Assembly: GCA_037446355.1 (NCBI GenBank) | Contig: JBBIIT010000002.1 | Coordinates: 1 to 64,000 of the forward strand | DNA length: 64,000 nucleotides | From: Roseiarcus sp037446355 | GTDB taxonomy: Bacteria; Pseudomonadota; Alphaproteobacteria; Rhizobiales; Beijerinckiaceae | Direction of reading: 5' to 3' | Part shown: piece by piece, positions 34,175 through 45,812 of the stretch | Layout: every line of letters starts with the position of its first letter | Position numbering within the stretch: position 1 is the stretch's first letter | Program-made: the position numbers and the translations under genes | Notes under the pieces: model-generated | What the model was told of the DNA's origin: nothing | Database searches by the model: none | Seen by the model: only the letters and a program-made list of their open reading frames with translations

Positions 34175-35686
34175 ATGGGCGGCCGTATTCTCGTCATCGA
34201 TCAAGGGACTACCTCCACGCGCGCCGTCGTTTTCGACGAGCGCGCTCGGCCGCTGGCCTCCGCGCAAATGGAGTTCGCGCAGATCTATCCTCATCCCGGC
34301 TGGATTGAGCACGATCCGGAGGACATCTGGCGCACGACGCTGACCACCGCGCGCGAGGCGATAGCCAAGGTCGGCGGCCCCGACGCCATCGCGGGGGTTG
34401 GGATCGCCAACCAACGCGAGACCACGCTGGTATGGGATCGGAAGACCGGAGCGCCGATCCATAACGCCGTCGTCTGGCAAGACCGTCGAACCGCGGACCG
34501 TTGCCGCGAACTCTCCGCCGGCGGTCACGCCGGTTTGATCGGCGAGCGCACGGGACTGGTGCTGGACCCGTATTTCTCGGCGACCAAAATCGTCTGGTTG
34601 CTCGACCATGTCCCAGGCGCGCGAGCGCGCGCGGAACGCGGGGAGCTAGCTTTCGGAACGGTCGACGCGTTCCTTCTCTGGCGCCTCACCAACGGCGCCG
34701 TTCACGCGACCGACGCCACCAACGCCTCGCGCACTTCGTTGCTCAACATCCACACGGGGCGGTGGGACAGCGATCTGCTCGAACTCTTCGGCGTTCCGCG
34801 CTCCGTCCTCCCGGAAATCCGTGACACCGCCGGAGTTTTCGGCGTTATTCATCCAGAGCACCTAGGCCGCGCGATTCGGGTGCTCGCGATGGCGGGCGAT
34901 CAACAGTCGGCTCTTGTCGGGCAAGTGTGCCTCGACCCCGGCATGGCCAAGGCGACCTACGGCACCGGCGGTTTCATTCTGCTCAACACCGGCGCGGCGC
35001 CGATCCGTTCGAAGCACGGACTGCTGACGACGATCGCCTACCAATGGGACGGCGCGCGCAGCTATGCGCTCGAAGGTTCGATCTTCGCGGCGGGTGCGAG
35101 CGTCCAATGGCTGCGCGATGGCCTCGGCATCATCTCCCATGCCGCGGAAGCCGGCGTACTGGCCGCTCAATCCGACTTGGAGCAGGAAGTTTATCTGGTG
35201 CCCGCCTTCGCCGGGCTAGGCGCGCCACACTGGCGGGCGGACGCGCGCGGTTCGCTTATGGGATTGACGCGTGGCTCAACTCGCAAGGAGATCGCGCGCG
35301 CGGCGCTTGAGAGCGTCGGATATCAGACCGTGGACCTTCTGATGGCGATGACCGAAGATTTCGCGGTTAGCTCCGAGCGCAGCGAGAGTTCGGTCATTCG
35401 AGTCGACGGGGGCATGGCCGCGAGCGATTGGACGATGCAGTTTCTCGCCGATATCGTCGGTGCTCCGGTCGACCGGCCGACTTACAAGGAGACGACGGCG
35501 CTCGGCGCCGCGTTCCTCGCCGGTTGGCGCGCGGGGCTATACCCCGAGCCCGGCGAACTCGCCAAATTTTGGGGTCTGGATCGTCGTTTCGTTCCGACGA
35601 TGGGCGAATCGGTTCGCGGGAGACGCCGCGCCGGATGGCGCGCCGCCGTGGAAGCGACGCTATATCGTCGCGAGCCGCCGCGATGA
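34175..35686 (+). CDS. glpK: glycerol kinase GlpK
   Basis: The 503-residue FGGY kinase phosphorylates glycerol to sn-glycerol 3-phosphate. The N-terminal phosphate motif GGRILVIDQGTTSTRAVVFD, AVVWQDRRT, GDQQSALVGQ, the helix ALEGSIFAAGASVQWLRD and the C-terminal VDGGMAASDWTMQFLADI are all present. Length is normal. It supplies the substrate of GlpD, yet it is 5.7 kb away and on the other strand, between two genes unrelated to glycerol. The following gene starts in an ATGA overlap. Confidence 0.95.
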   Translation: MGGRILVIDQGTTSTRAVVFDERARPLASAQMEFAQIYPHPGWIEHDPEDIWRTTLTTAREAIAKVGGPDAIAGVGIANQRETTLVWDRKTGAPIHNAVVWQDRRTADRCRELSAGGHAGLIGERTGLVLDPYFSATKIVWLLDHVPGARARAERGELAFGTVDAFLLWRLTNGAVHATDATNASRTSLLNIHTGRWDSDLLELFGVPRSVLPEIRDTAGVFGVIHPEHLGRAIRVLAMAGDQQSALVGQVCLDPGMAKATYGTGGFILLNTGAAPIRSKHGLLTTIAYQWDGARSYALEGSIFAAGASVQWLRDGLGIISHAAEAGVLAAQSDLEQEVYLVPAFAGLGAPHWRADARGSLMGLTRGSTRKEIARAALESVGYQTVDLLMAMTEDFAVSSERSESSVIRVDGGMAASDWTMQFLADIVGAPVDRPTYKETTALGAAFLAGWRAGLYPEPGELAKFWGLDRRFVPTMGESVRGRRRAGWRAAVEATLYRREPPR

Positions 35687-36396
35687 AAGTCATATTCCGA
35701 TGCGATCCGGCGCTTCGCGACAGCCTGCCGCGTCCCTCGCCCGCGTTGCAAGCCCTGCCCGACTGGTTGCGCGAGATGCCGGGCGCGGCCTATTCGGAGC
35801 TGCACGGTCGCGACGTGCGCACCGTCAAGCAATGCCCGCCTTTCGTCGATGCGATGCGTCACGGGTTCGTGATGCGCCTTCCGTGCGACGTCACGATCGC
35901 CGGCGGCCGATTTTCCTGGGACTGGGATCTGCCGCCGCTCGCGGGCGAGTCGCAGCCGCGCTCGCCACTCAGTTTCCATGTTCCCGCCCAAGTCGCGGGC
36001 ACGCCGATGGCCACAAATTCGCGCACGCTGATCAAATTCAACAGCTTTTGGACCATTGAGCTCGAGGCCGGCTATTCGCTCTTCGCCACGCATCCTGTAA
36101 ACCGCGACGACCTGCCGTTTCGCACTTTGACCGGGCTCGTCGATTCCGATCGATTCGCTGCGGTCGGCATTCTGTTTCCCGCCGCCTGGACGAATGCAGA
36201 TTTCGAAGGCGTGTTGCCCGCGGGCACTCCAGTCGCGCAATGCTTTCCCGTCTCACGGGAGCCGCTGTCGCTGGCGTTTGAGGACATAACGCCCCAGCTG
36301 GTCGACGCCTATGACGAGGTCGCCAACGCGCTCCATGCGACGCCCGGAGTCTATCGAAAGGTCTACCGGGACAAGCGCCCGAGCTCCAACAAGTGA
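35683..36396 (+). CDS. uncharacterised protein (possibly DUF6065-like)
   Basis: 237 residues from ATG 35683, overlapping the glpK stop as ATGA. No signal peptide or membrane helix. Conserved-looking blocks are CPPFVDAMRHGFVMRLPCDV, FSWDWDLPP, IKFNSFWTIELEAGYSLF, THPVNRDDLPFRTLTGLVD and LPAGTPVAQCFPVSRE, rich in Trp and Phe. From memory this resembles proteins annotated DUF6065 that occur near 2OG-Fe(II) oxygenases and TPR proteins; I am not certain. Its 3' end overlaps the opposing TPR gene by 34 bases. Confidence 0.6.
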   Translation: MKVIFRCDPALRDSLPRPSPALQALPDWLREMPGAAYSELHGRDVRTVKQCPPFVDAMRHGFVMRLPCDVTIAGGRFSWDWDLPPLAGESQPRSPLSFHVPAQVAGTPMATNSRTLIKFNSFWTIELEAGYSLFATHPVNRDDLPFRTLTGLVDSDRFAAVGILFPAAWTNADFEGVLPAGTPVAQCFPVSREPLSLAFEDITPQLVDAYDEVANALHATPGVYRKVYRDKRPSSNK

Positions 36397-37298
36397 GCGC
36401 GCAGCGCGCCAAGATCTAACCACAATTCGCCCTTTGGCGCTGTCGCCAGTGCCTGCGCGACGCGCCCGAACGTCGACGGTCTCAGGTTAATCGCGCGGCC
36501 ATAGGCTTGTTTGGCGCTGTCTAATTGGCGTTGCTCCTGCAGAGCCATCCCAAGATTGGTCTCCGCTTCCGCGAGGCCCGGGCGAAGCGACAAAGCGCGT
36601 CGATACGCCTCGGCGGCTTGGGCGGGCAGGCGGCCGTCGTGCAGCGCCAAACCGAGCTTGAACCAAGCCTCGGCCGATTTGGGATCGATCTCAAGCGCCT
36701 TTTGGTAGTACGTCGCGGCTTGGTCGCGCCGCCCTAGCGCCTGCAACGCCGAGCCGAGCCTGACGGAGAGCTTCGCCGAAGGTCGTTCATTCATGGCGTA
36801 AGTGAATGCTTGCGCAGCGAGCCGCCAACTTCCGTTTCGCTCAAAATGCCCTCCAAGTTCCTCCCATCCGGGCCCGTAATCGGGAAATCGCCGGGCCAGA
36901 TCGTCGACGACGCCGGCTGCACTGTCCAGACTTTCATGGATCGCCGTCAGCGCGGCGCCGAATGCGGCTTCTGGGCGCTCAGGCTCGATTTCTGCCGCGC
37001 GTCGATATCTCTCGACCGCCCCGCTCCAATCGTCGAGCGCTCGCGACGCCTGCGCGGCGAGGATCAGCGTAGAGTAATGATTGGGGCGCGCGGACAGACT
37101 TGAGGCAGCCCATCGCGCCGCGTCCGCCGGCTTCGAACGGCGAAGCTCGACAGCGGCCATAAGTTGATGAACGCTGGGGTCGTCAGGCCGGCGCAGAAGC
37201 AGCCCCTCGGCGATTTCGGCGGCGCCGTCCGCCGCCCCGCCGGCGAGCGCCCTCAAGGCTTTGATGAAAGCCTCCGCATAGTCGTTTTCCCCGCTCAT
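36363..37298 (-). CDS. tetratricopeptide repeat protein
   Basis: 311 residues from ATG 37298 (behind AAGGCG; an ATG at 37316 is possible). It is built of TPR units, clearest at ALQALGRRDQAATYYQKALE, LGLALHDGRLPAQAAEAYRR and MALQEQRQLDSAKQAYGRAI. No catalytic domain is attached. TPR arrays bind partner proteins; the neighbouring 2OG-oxygenase-like and uncharacterised proteins are obvious candidates, since such genes are often found together. Runs opposite to them, tail to tail. Confidence 0.8.
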   Translation of the reverse strand: MSGENDYAEAFIKALRALAGGAADGAAEIAEGLLLRRPDDPSVHQLMAAVELRRSKPADAARWAASSLSARPNHYSTLILAAQASRALDDWSGAVERYRRAAEIEPERPEAAFGAALTAIHESLDSAAGVVDDLARRFPDYGPGWEELGGHFERNGSWRLAAQAFTYAMNERPSAKLSVRLGSALQALGRRDQAATYYQKALEIDPKSAEAWFKLGLALHDGRLPAQAAEAYRRALSLRPGLAEAETNLGMALQEQRQLDSAKQAYGRAINLRPSTFGRVAQALATAPKGELWLDLGALRAHLLELGRLSR

Positions 37299-37538
37299 GG
37301 CGACGCCTTGAAACATTTCGTTGCGATATCATGTGGCATCGCCCGTCGATGAGCAAATGCGGTCCGAGGAAAGGGAGGGGTCCGTCGCGACTATTCCTGA
37401 ATCGAGCGAGAAAGCGGACCATCGACGCACATACCTCGAGCGCCGCGCGAAAGTCGCCTTGGAAGTTGCGGCCGAGGGAGCGGTGGAGGTCGCGCGGGCA
37501 ACGTGATAAGTCTTCGCAGTCGATATGAGACGGCGACG

Positions 37539-37901
37539 ATGCAAAGTTTCCGGACGGTACTGAGGTTCGCTTCGGCGATGGCGGCGCTTACACTTTGCGC
37601 GCAGGTCCGCGGTCAGGATGCGTCCTTGCCTAGCTCCGAGATCAAATTGGGCGCGATTCCCGGATTTGCAAGCGAAGCCGCCGCCGTTGTGGCTTGCTCC
37701 CCCGACGGCGTCGTTTGGGCCGACCGAAAGAGCGGGTTCTTTTATCCTAAATTCGTCGCCGAGTATGGCAAGACCGCGCACGGAACTTATACCTGCTTCG
37801 CTAAGGCGAGGGAGGCCGACTACTGGAGCTTGACGCCGACCCCGGAGGATGGTCATCGGGGCCGCGAATTTCCAATGTTTTTTTGCTACGCTTGTTCTTG
37901 A
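37539..37901 (+). CDS. small secreted protein of unknown function
   Basis: About 120 residues from ATG 37539. The N-terminus (FRTVLRFASAMAALTLCAQV) looks like a signal peptide. The mature part has a compact block, CSPDGVVWADRKSGFFYPKF then YGKTAHGTYTCFAKA, similar in pattern to a small domain of secreted proteobacterial proteins in which a tryptophan-containing VVW strand is followed by YG.T..G.Y.C. A tail with further cysteines (MFFCYACS) ends it. It stands alone between the TPR and kdpE genes. Function unknown. Confidence 0.5.
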   Translation: MQSFRTVLRFASAMAALTLCAQVRGQDASLPSSEIKLGAIPGFASEAAAVVACSPDGVVWADRKSGFFYPKFVAEYGKTAHGTYTCFAKAREADYWSLTPTPEDGHRGREFPMFFCYACS

Positions 37902-37975
37902 ACGGTCAGTTGCGCCGTGGGTGACGCTTTCTCGCTGTTTTGGCGCTGAGCGAGCGAGTCGGGCGAACGCCTTTG

Positions 37976-38662
37976 TCATCCGTCCGCAAAGCGATAGCCG
38001 ATTCCGGGTTCAGTCCGTATAATGCGCGGCGAGGAAGCGTCTTTTTCAATTTTGGCCCTGAGCTGCCCGATAAAGACGCGCAGGTACTGGGTATCGGCTT
38101 TATGCGCCGGTCCCCAAACTGCGGTTAATATCTGGCCATGCGTGATGACGCGTCCGGCGTTGCGCACCAGCACGCATAGCAGATCGTATTCGCGCGGCGT
38201 CAGTTTGATCGGCGCGCTATCACGGCGTACGAGACGCTTCTCCATGTCTATGATCAGCCCATCGACCTCAATCACGGCCGTCGGAGTCGCTCCGACCGTG
38301 CGATTGCGAAGCGCGGCCCTTATCCGAGCGAGCAACTCACCAACCGCGAAAGGCTTTTCGACATAGTCGTCCGCGCCCAAATCCAGCGCAGCGATTTTTT
38401 CGATTTCGCGATCCCGGGCGGACAGGACAATGACGGGCGCAGTCGTGAACTTTCGCGCTTCGACGAGCACGTCTTTGCCGTCCATATCCGGAAGACCCAA
38501 ATCAAGCAGAATGACGTCGGGTGCTGTATTGGCGATTGCACGCAGGGCCTCCCGTCCACCGACCGCGCCGACGACATGATAGCCGGACGCTTCGAGCGCC
38601 GGCTTCAAGAAGCGCAGGATTTGCGGCTCGTCATCGACGACGAGGACTCGCAGCCCCGTCAT
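37976..38662 (-). CDS. kdpE: response regulator KdpE
   Basis: 228-residue OmpR/PhoB-type regulator: receiver domain with D10-D11 acidic pocket, phosphoacceptor D54 (VILLDLGLPDMDG) and the conserved lysine in YVEKPF, then a winged helix (LTPREYDLLCVLVRNAGRVI). It activates the kdp operon under potassium limitation. Its start overlaps kdpD by four bases. The 11-base-period direct repeat at 46068-46087 upstream of the operon is the likely target. Confidence 0.93.
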   Translation of the reverse strand: MTGLRVLVVDDEPQILRFLKPALEASGYHVVGAVGGREALRAIANTAPDVILLDLGLPDMDGKDVLVEARKFTTAPVIVLSARDREIEKIAALDLGADDYVEKPFAVGELLARIRAALRNRTVGATPTAVIEVDGLIIDMEKRLVRRDSAPIKLTPREYDLLCVLVRNAGRVITHGQILTAVWGPAHKADTQYLRVFIGQLRAKIEKDASSPRIIRTEPGIGYRFADG

Positions 38663-41358
38663 AGGACGCCCCTGGCTCTCGCGGCCCGTTCCGCGATCGG
38701 GAATCGGATGACGATGCGCGTCCCCCTTCGGCGCGCGGCGGGGCTTTCCGCTCGGATGGAGCCGCCCATCGCCTCGACCAGGCCACGGCAGATCGATAGG
38801 CCGAGTCCGGTGCCTGTCTTGCGGCCGTCGACCCGGCCACCCTGATAGAATTTCTCGAAGATGCGCTCGATATCGCTGCGCTTCACTCCGGGTCCGTCAT
38901 CGGTCACGGAAAGGACGACTTCGCCCCCGGATTGATTCGCATAGACGAAGGTCGGGCCCTCCCCGCCGTACTTCTGCGCATTGTCGAGAAGATTGAAGAG
39001 GACTTGCTCGAGCAAATTCGCGTCCGCGCGGATTTCTGGAAGGTCGCGCGCCGAACTGACGCTGACAAGCTTCTGAGGGAACGCCCTTTCCGCGCGTTCG
39101 ACCGCCGATTGCACGACTTCCGCGACGTCGACAAGATCGCGCTTGGGTTTCAAGGCGCCCGCTTCGATACGCGACATGTCGAGGAGATTGGCGACGAAAC
39201 GCGACATTCGCCCCGCCTCTTCTTCTATCGAGGCGAGCAAATCGCGCTTTTGCTCGTTCGGGATCGTGGCGTCGAATTGCTGGAGCGTCGTGACCGCTCC
39301 AATGATGGAGGCGAGCGGCGTGCGCAGATCGTGCGAGAGAGACGCCAGCAGAGTTATGCGCAACTTCTCGTTTTCCTCGAGAGCCGCTGATTTGACAGCT
39401 TCCTTGGCCAGGGTCGAACGATCGATCGCATTGGCGGCTTGTTCGAGGATCAAGTTGAGCGCGCTTTCGTGGTCGGGAGAAAGCGGGGTCGCGGGATCGG
39501 TAGGTTCGAACCCGCAGACGCCGACGCTTCCGCGCGGCGTGATGAGTGGGCGGAACTGAAAGCGCACGGCGGGAAGCGTTCCGGTTCTCCAGCCTGACGG
39601 CTCCCCTTTGTCGAACGCCCAACGCGCCGCGCCCGATTCGCCGGGATCGAGACTGTCGATCGGCGGCCAAGCGACAGCGAGTCTGGGCTCGCCGTCCTCT
39701 GGCATCAGCATAACGACGCTGCGGGCGCCGAGCGACTTGCGGGCGTAGGTTGTCGCTGTGAGCAGAATGTCCTCCTGCGAAGCCGTCCCCGACAATTTAC
39801 GCGAAAGTTCGTACAGCGATCGTGTCGTTCGCGCGTTCTCCCTTGCGTTACGCGCCTGGTCGCGCGTTCGGCCGGCGAGCCAACCCGTCAACACGGCGAC
39901 GACGAGGAAGATCAGCAGCGCGAAAAATTCCTGCGGTTCGGCGATGGTGAACGCATAGAGAGGTTCAACGAAGAAGAAATCGTAGGCGAGAAACGAAAGG
40001 ATCGACGCCGCGATAGCCGAGCGCAATCCGAATTGGACCGCGCAATACAGCACTGCGGTCAGGAAAATCATCGACAAGTTCGGCAGACGCAGCCACAGCG
40101 CGAGGAGCTCGCCGACTCCAACGGCTGCGGCCGTTGAGCCTGCCGCGGCGAGCAGGGCCGCGGGAAGGCCTTTCATGGCGGCGCGCCAGCTCGGGATCGC
40201 GCGGCCGCGCGCGGTCGAATCACCCGTAACGATATGCACGCCGATATTCTGCGATCGCCGCACGAGCGCGCTCGTAAGCGAGCGCCCCATCAACGTCGCC
40301 AGAAGCCCCGCGCGCGAGCGCCCGACGACGATTTGGGTGATATTCTCGCGCTGCGCGTATTGCAGGACTTCGGCCGGCAGATCGGCGCCCACCAAGCGTT
40401 CGGTGGACGCGCCCAGGCGCGCTGCGAGGCGCAGGGCCTCGTCGACGCGCTTGCCTTCCTTCGGGTCGGGGTCGCGACCCGCGATGGGGTCCACTGTGAC
40501 GGCGACCCAACTCGCGTTGAGGCCCGTGGCGAGACGGCTCGCGGTGCGTACGACCTCCTGGCTGAGTGCGTCAGGACCAACGCAGACGAGTAGTCTTTGC
40601 CCGGTCTCCCAAGGCCCCTCGATCGCGCCCCGGCGCAACTGCTCGATCATCTCGTCATCGACGCGCGCCGCCGCCCGGCGCAGCGCGAGCTCGCGCAGCG
40701 CCGTCAGGTTGCGGGAGGTGAAGAAATTCTGGCGAGCTCGGTTCGCGGTCTCGGGGAGATAGACCTTGCCGTCTTTCAAACGTTGCAGGAGCTCGTCTGA
40801 CGTGATGTCGACGAGCACGACGTCAGCGGCGTCGCGCAGCACTTTGTCGGGCACTGTTTCGCGAACGACGACCCCGGTGACCCGCGAGACGATGTCCGCG
40901 AGGCTCTCGAGATGTTGGATATTGAGGGCCGTCCAAACATCGATGCGCGCGTCAAGCAATTCCTCGACGTCCTGCCAGCGTTTGGGATGTCGGCTTTCGG
41001 GCGCGTTGGTGTGCGCGAGTTCGTCGACGATGATGAGGCGCGGCTTGCGATTGAGCGCGCCGTCCAGGTCGAATTCCTCGATTGTGCGTCCTTGCAGGGG
41101 CGCCAGGCGACGTGGCAGAACCTCGAGCCCGTCCAAAAGCGCCGCCGTCTCGCCGCGCCCGTGGGTCTCGACCAGCCCGACCACGACATCTTCGCCGGCA
41201 GCCTTTAGCGCGCGCGCGCGCGACAACATTGCGTAGGTCTTGCCGACGCCCGGCGCAGCGCCCAAGAACACCCATAATCGGCCGCGCGCTTGGCGTCCCG
41301 CGAGCGCCAGCAATGCGTCCGGGTCGGGCCGGCGATCGAGATCTCGTTCTGGCTCCAC
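38659..41358 (-). CDS. kdpD: osmosensitive K+ channel histidine kinase KdpD
   Basis: About 899 residues from GTG 41358, preceded by CGAGGCC; a TTG at 41385 overlapping the kdpC stop as TTGA is an alternative. Order: KdpD sensor domain with P-loop GAAPGVGKT (33-41), a universal-stress-protein-like domain, four membrane helices near 400-500, a GAF-like domain, the dimerisation/phosphorylation site SLSHDLRTPL (His about 676), and the ATPase part with NLLDNAQKYGG, DDGPG and GTGLGLSI. It senses K+ and turgor and phosphorylates KdpE. Complete, with all kinase boxes present. Confidence 0.93.
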   Translation of the reverse strand: MEPERDLDRRPDPDALLALAGRQARGRLWVFLGAAPGVGKTYAMLSRARALKAAGEDVVVGLVETHGRGETAALLDGLEVLPRRLAPLQGRTIEEFDLDGALNRKPRLIIVDELAHTNAPESRHPKRWQDVEELLDARIDVWTALNIQHLESLADIVSRVTGVVVRETVPDKVLRDAADVVLVDITSDELLQRLKDGKVYLPETANRARQNFFTSRNLTALRELALRRAAARVDDEMIEQLRRGAIEGPWETGQRLLVCVGPDALSQEVVRTASRLATGLNASWVAVTVDPIAGRDPDPKEGKRVDEALRLAARLGASTERLVGADLPAEVLQYAQRENITQIVVGRSRAGLLATLMGRSLTSALVRRSQNIGVHIVTGDSTARGRAIPSWRAAMKGLPAALLAAAGSTAAAVGVGELLALWLRLPNLSMIFLTAVLYCAVQFGLRSAIAASILSFLAYDFFFVEPLYAFTIAEPQEFFALLIFLVVAVLTGWLAGRTRDQARNARENARTTRSLYELSRKLSGTASQEDILLTATTYARKSLGARSVVMLMPEDGEPRLAVAWPPIDSLDPGESGAARWAFDKGEPSGWRTGTLPAVRFQFRPLITPRGSVGVCGFEPTDPATPLSPDHESALNLILEQAANAIDRSTLAKEAVKSAALEENEKLRITLLASLSHDLRTPLASIIGAVTTLQQFDATIPNEQKRDLLASIEEEAGRMSRFVANLLDMSRIEAGALKPKRDLVDVAEVVQSAVERAERAFPQKLVSVSSARDLPEIRADANLLEQVLFNLLDNAQKYGGEGPTFVYANQSGGEVVLSVTDDGPGVKRSDIERIFEKFYQGGRVDGRKTGTGLGLSICRGLVEAMGGSIRAESPAARRRGTRIVIRFPIAERAARARGVL

Positions 41359-41381
41359 TTGGCCTCGGCTAAACCGACAGT

Positions 41382-41996
41382 TCAAATCAATGATAGCGCA
41401 TTCAGGGCCATATTGAGGAGGAGAACGTTGACCTTGGGTTCGCCGATCAGTCCTAGGAACGGCCGTTCGACATTCGCCTCGACAAGGGCCCGAACGGTTT
41501 CCGGCTTTAAGTTGCGCGCCTTGGCGACCGCGTCGACTTGGTCCAGGGCGTTTTGCGGGGAAATGTCGGGGTCGAGGCCAGACGCGGAAGTAGTCACTGC
41601 GTCAGCGGCGATCGGCCCCTGCTGACCGGCGGCGCGGCGCGCGTCGATTTCGGCTTTCACGCGGTCGAGCAGCTTTTGGGATGTCGGTCCGAGGTTCGAA
41701 CCGGCGGAATTGGCGGCGTTGTAAGGCGCGTCAATCGTCTTGCTGGAATCGTCGGGATGCGCGGGGTCTTGTGTCTGGGTGGCGGAGGGTCTGCCATGAA
41801 AATACTTCGGGTCGGTGAAGTTCTGTCCGATCAGCCGTGAGCCGACCGCGGCGCCGCCAACATAGACCAAGCCGCCGTTGGCCTGGCGCGGCATGGCGAG
41901 TTGGGCGAGGCCGGTAATGGCTAAGGGATAGGCGAGGCCGGTCAGAAGTGTGAAGAGGGCCAGAAGGACGACGGCGGGCCGGAAGTGGCGCAACAT
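41382..41996 (-). CDS. kdpC: K+-transporting ATPase subunit KdpC
   Basis: The 204-residue subunit has one N-terminal membrane helix (RPAVVLLALFTLLTGLAYPL) and a periplasmic domain with VGSRLIGQNFTDPKYFHGRP and SGLDPDISPQNALDQVDAVA, both family hallmarks. It is needed for assembly and high affinity of the KdpFABC pump. It starts 10 bases after kdpB and ends just before kdpD. Confidence 0.95.
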   Translation of the reverse strand: MLRHFRPAVVLLALFTLLTGLAYPLAITGLAQLAMPRQANGGLVYVGGAAVGSRLIGQNFTDPKYFHGRPSATQTQDPAHPDDSSKTIDAPYNAANSAGSNLGPTSQKLLDRVKAEIDARRAAGQQGPIAADAVTTSASGLDPDISPQNALDQVDAVAKARNLKPETVRALVEANVERPFLGLIGEPKVNVLLLNMALNALSLI

Positions 41997-42006
41997 GACG
42001 AAATCC

Positions 42007-44058
<2,052 letters not shown>

Positions 44059-44086
44059 GGCTTGGCTCCGTTCCCAGGTAGCGCGA

Positions 44087-45796
44087 TCAGAAGGTTTTGC
44101 CGCCGAGCATCAGGAAGTGCTCAACGATCGGCCCCAGCGCGAGCGCGGGAAAATATTGCAACAGGTAGAGGATCACGATGACGCCGAGCAGCAGTCCAAC
44201 AAACAGCGGACCCGTAGTCGGAAACGTGCCGACCGAGGCCGCGACCTTCTTCTTGGCCGCCAGGGAGCCGGCGATCGCAAGGACAGGAACGGCATAGGCG
44301 AAACGGCCCAACAACATCGCGACGCCGAGCGTGGCGTTGAACCAAGGCGTATTGCCATTGAGGCCGGCAAAAGCCGACCCGTTATTGGCCGTGGCCGACG
44401 CGTAGGCGTAAAGAATCTCCGAGAGTCCGTGCGGCCCTGAATTGCTAAGGCTGTCCAGGGCCGTTTGTAGCAACACCGAAGCGGCCGAGAAGCCCAAAAC
44501 GAGGAGCGGATAAATCAGCACGGCGAGCATCGCCAATTTCATCTCGCGCGTCTCGATCTTCTTGCCCAAATATTCGGGCGTGCGTCCGACCATCAGCCCG
44601 GCGACGAAAACGGCGATGATCGCGACGACCAAAAATCCATACAGCCCCGCTCCGACGCCCCCTGGCCAGATGCAGCCGGCGAGGAGGTTGAACATTGGTA
44701 CGAGCCCGCCCAGTGGAGTGAACGAATCGTGCATCGAGATGACAGCGCCGGTACCCGTGCCGGTGGTGGCGGCCGTGAACAGCGCGGTCATTGCTTGCCC
44801 GAAGCGGACTTCCTTGCCCTCGAGATTTCCGGCATCGGCGCTGATGCCAAGGCCGGCCAGGGCGGGGTTTCCCGAGGTTTCAGCCCAATAGATCGTTCCG
44901 ATCCCGACGATCAACAGCACGCCCATCGTCGCCAAGATCGCCCACCCTTGCCGGATATCGCCGATCGCGCGGCCGAACGCGATCACCGAGCTGACAGGGA
45001 TCAGCAACAGCGCCCAGATTTGGATGATGTTGGTCCATGCGTTCGGATCCTCGAACGGATGGGCGGAATTGGCATTGAAGAAGCCGCCGCCGTTGGTGCC
45101 CAGTTGCTTGATCGCTTCCTGGCTGGCCACGGGCCCGAGGGACAGCGTCTGCTTCGCCCCTTCGAGCGTGGTCACGTCGACCGAGGCGCTAAGAGTCTGA
45201 GGCACTCCTAGCATGACGAAAGCGATGGCAATGACGATGGCGAGCGGCAATAGGACGTGCAGCGAAACTCGAGTTACGTCGACCCAGAAATTCCCCACCG
45301 TCGTCGAAGCCGAGCGTGAGAATCCGCGCACCGCGGCGAACGCCACCGCGAGGCCGGTCGCAGCCGAGAGGAAGTTGTGAACGGTGAGGCCCAGCATCTG
45401 CGTGAGATGGCTCATCGTAGTTTCGCCACCGTAGTTCTGCCAGTTGGTGTTGGTGACGAAACTGATCGAGGTGTTGAAGGCGAGCGCGGACTCTACGGCG
45501 GCGAAGCCCTGCGGATTGAGCGGCAAAATCCCTTGCAAACGTTGCAAGAGATAGAGAGAAAGGAAGCCCGCAATCGAGAAGACGATCAACGCGCCGGCGT
45601 AACCGAGCCAAGTTTGCTCGCGAGCGGAGTCAACGCCGGTCGCCCGGTAGAATGCGCGCTCCACCGGGCCGAACACCGGGGACAAAATCGTCGGCCGTCC
45701 CGCGATCAGGTCCGCAATCACTTTGCTCAGGGGCAACGCGCACACCAACACCAGGGCGAGGACGAACCCAATTTGCAGCCATCCGCTTGCGGTCAT
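44087..45796 (-). CDS. kdpA: K+-transporting ATPase K+-binding subunit KdpA
   Basis: The 569-residue channel-like subunit has about ten helices and four pore loops. Recognisable loops are FNTSISFVTNTNWQNYGGET, LGTNGGGFFNANSAHPFEDP, TAATTGTGTGAV and ATANNGSAFAGL, with the selectivity glycines present. It takes K+ from the periplasm and passes it to KdpB. Preceded by kdpF after 16 bases. Confidence 0.96.
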   Translation of the reverse strand: MTASGWLQIGFVLALVLVCALPLSKVIADLIAGRPTILSPVFGPVERAFYRATGVDSAREQTWLGYAGALIVFSIAGFLSLYLLQRLQGILPLNPQGFAAVESALAFNTSISFVTNTNWQNYGGETTMSHLTQMLGLTVHNFLSAATGLAVAFAAVRGFSRSASTTVGNFWVDVTRVSLHVLLPLAIVIAIAFVMLGVPQTLSASVDVTTLEGAKQTLSLGPVASQEAIKQLGTNGGGFFNANSAHPFEDPNAWTNIIQIWALLLIPVSSVIAFGRAIGDIRQGWAILATMGVLLIVGIGTIYWAETSGNPALAGLGISADAGNLEGKEVRFGQAMTALFTAATTGTGTGAVISMHDSFTPLGGLVPMFNLLAGCIWPGGVGAGLYGFLVVAIIAVFVAGLMVGRTPEYLGKKIETREMKLAMLAVLIYPLLVLGFSAASVLLQTALDSLSNSGPHGLSEILYAYASATANNGSAFAGLNGNTPWFNATLGVAMLLGRFAYAVPVLAIAGSLAAKKKVAASVGTFPTTGPLFVGLLLGVIVILYLLQYFPALALGPIVEHFLMLGGKTF

Positions 45797-45812
45797 GGCC
45801 CAACCTCCGATT

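Noticed and set aside
37321..37506. Short plus-strand frame (start ATG 37357, about 49 residues) between the TPR and secreted-protein genes
   Set aside because: Charged helix-like peptide with no known motif and no clear ribosome site; could be real but cannot be supported.
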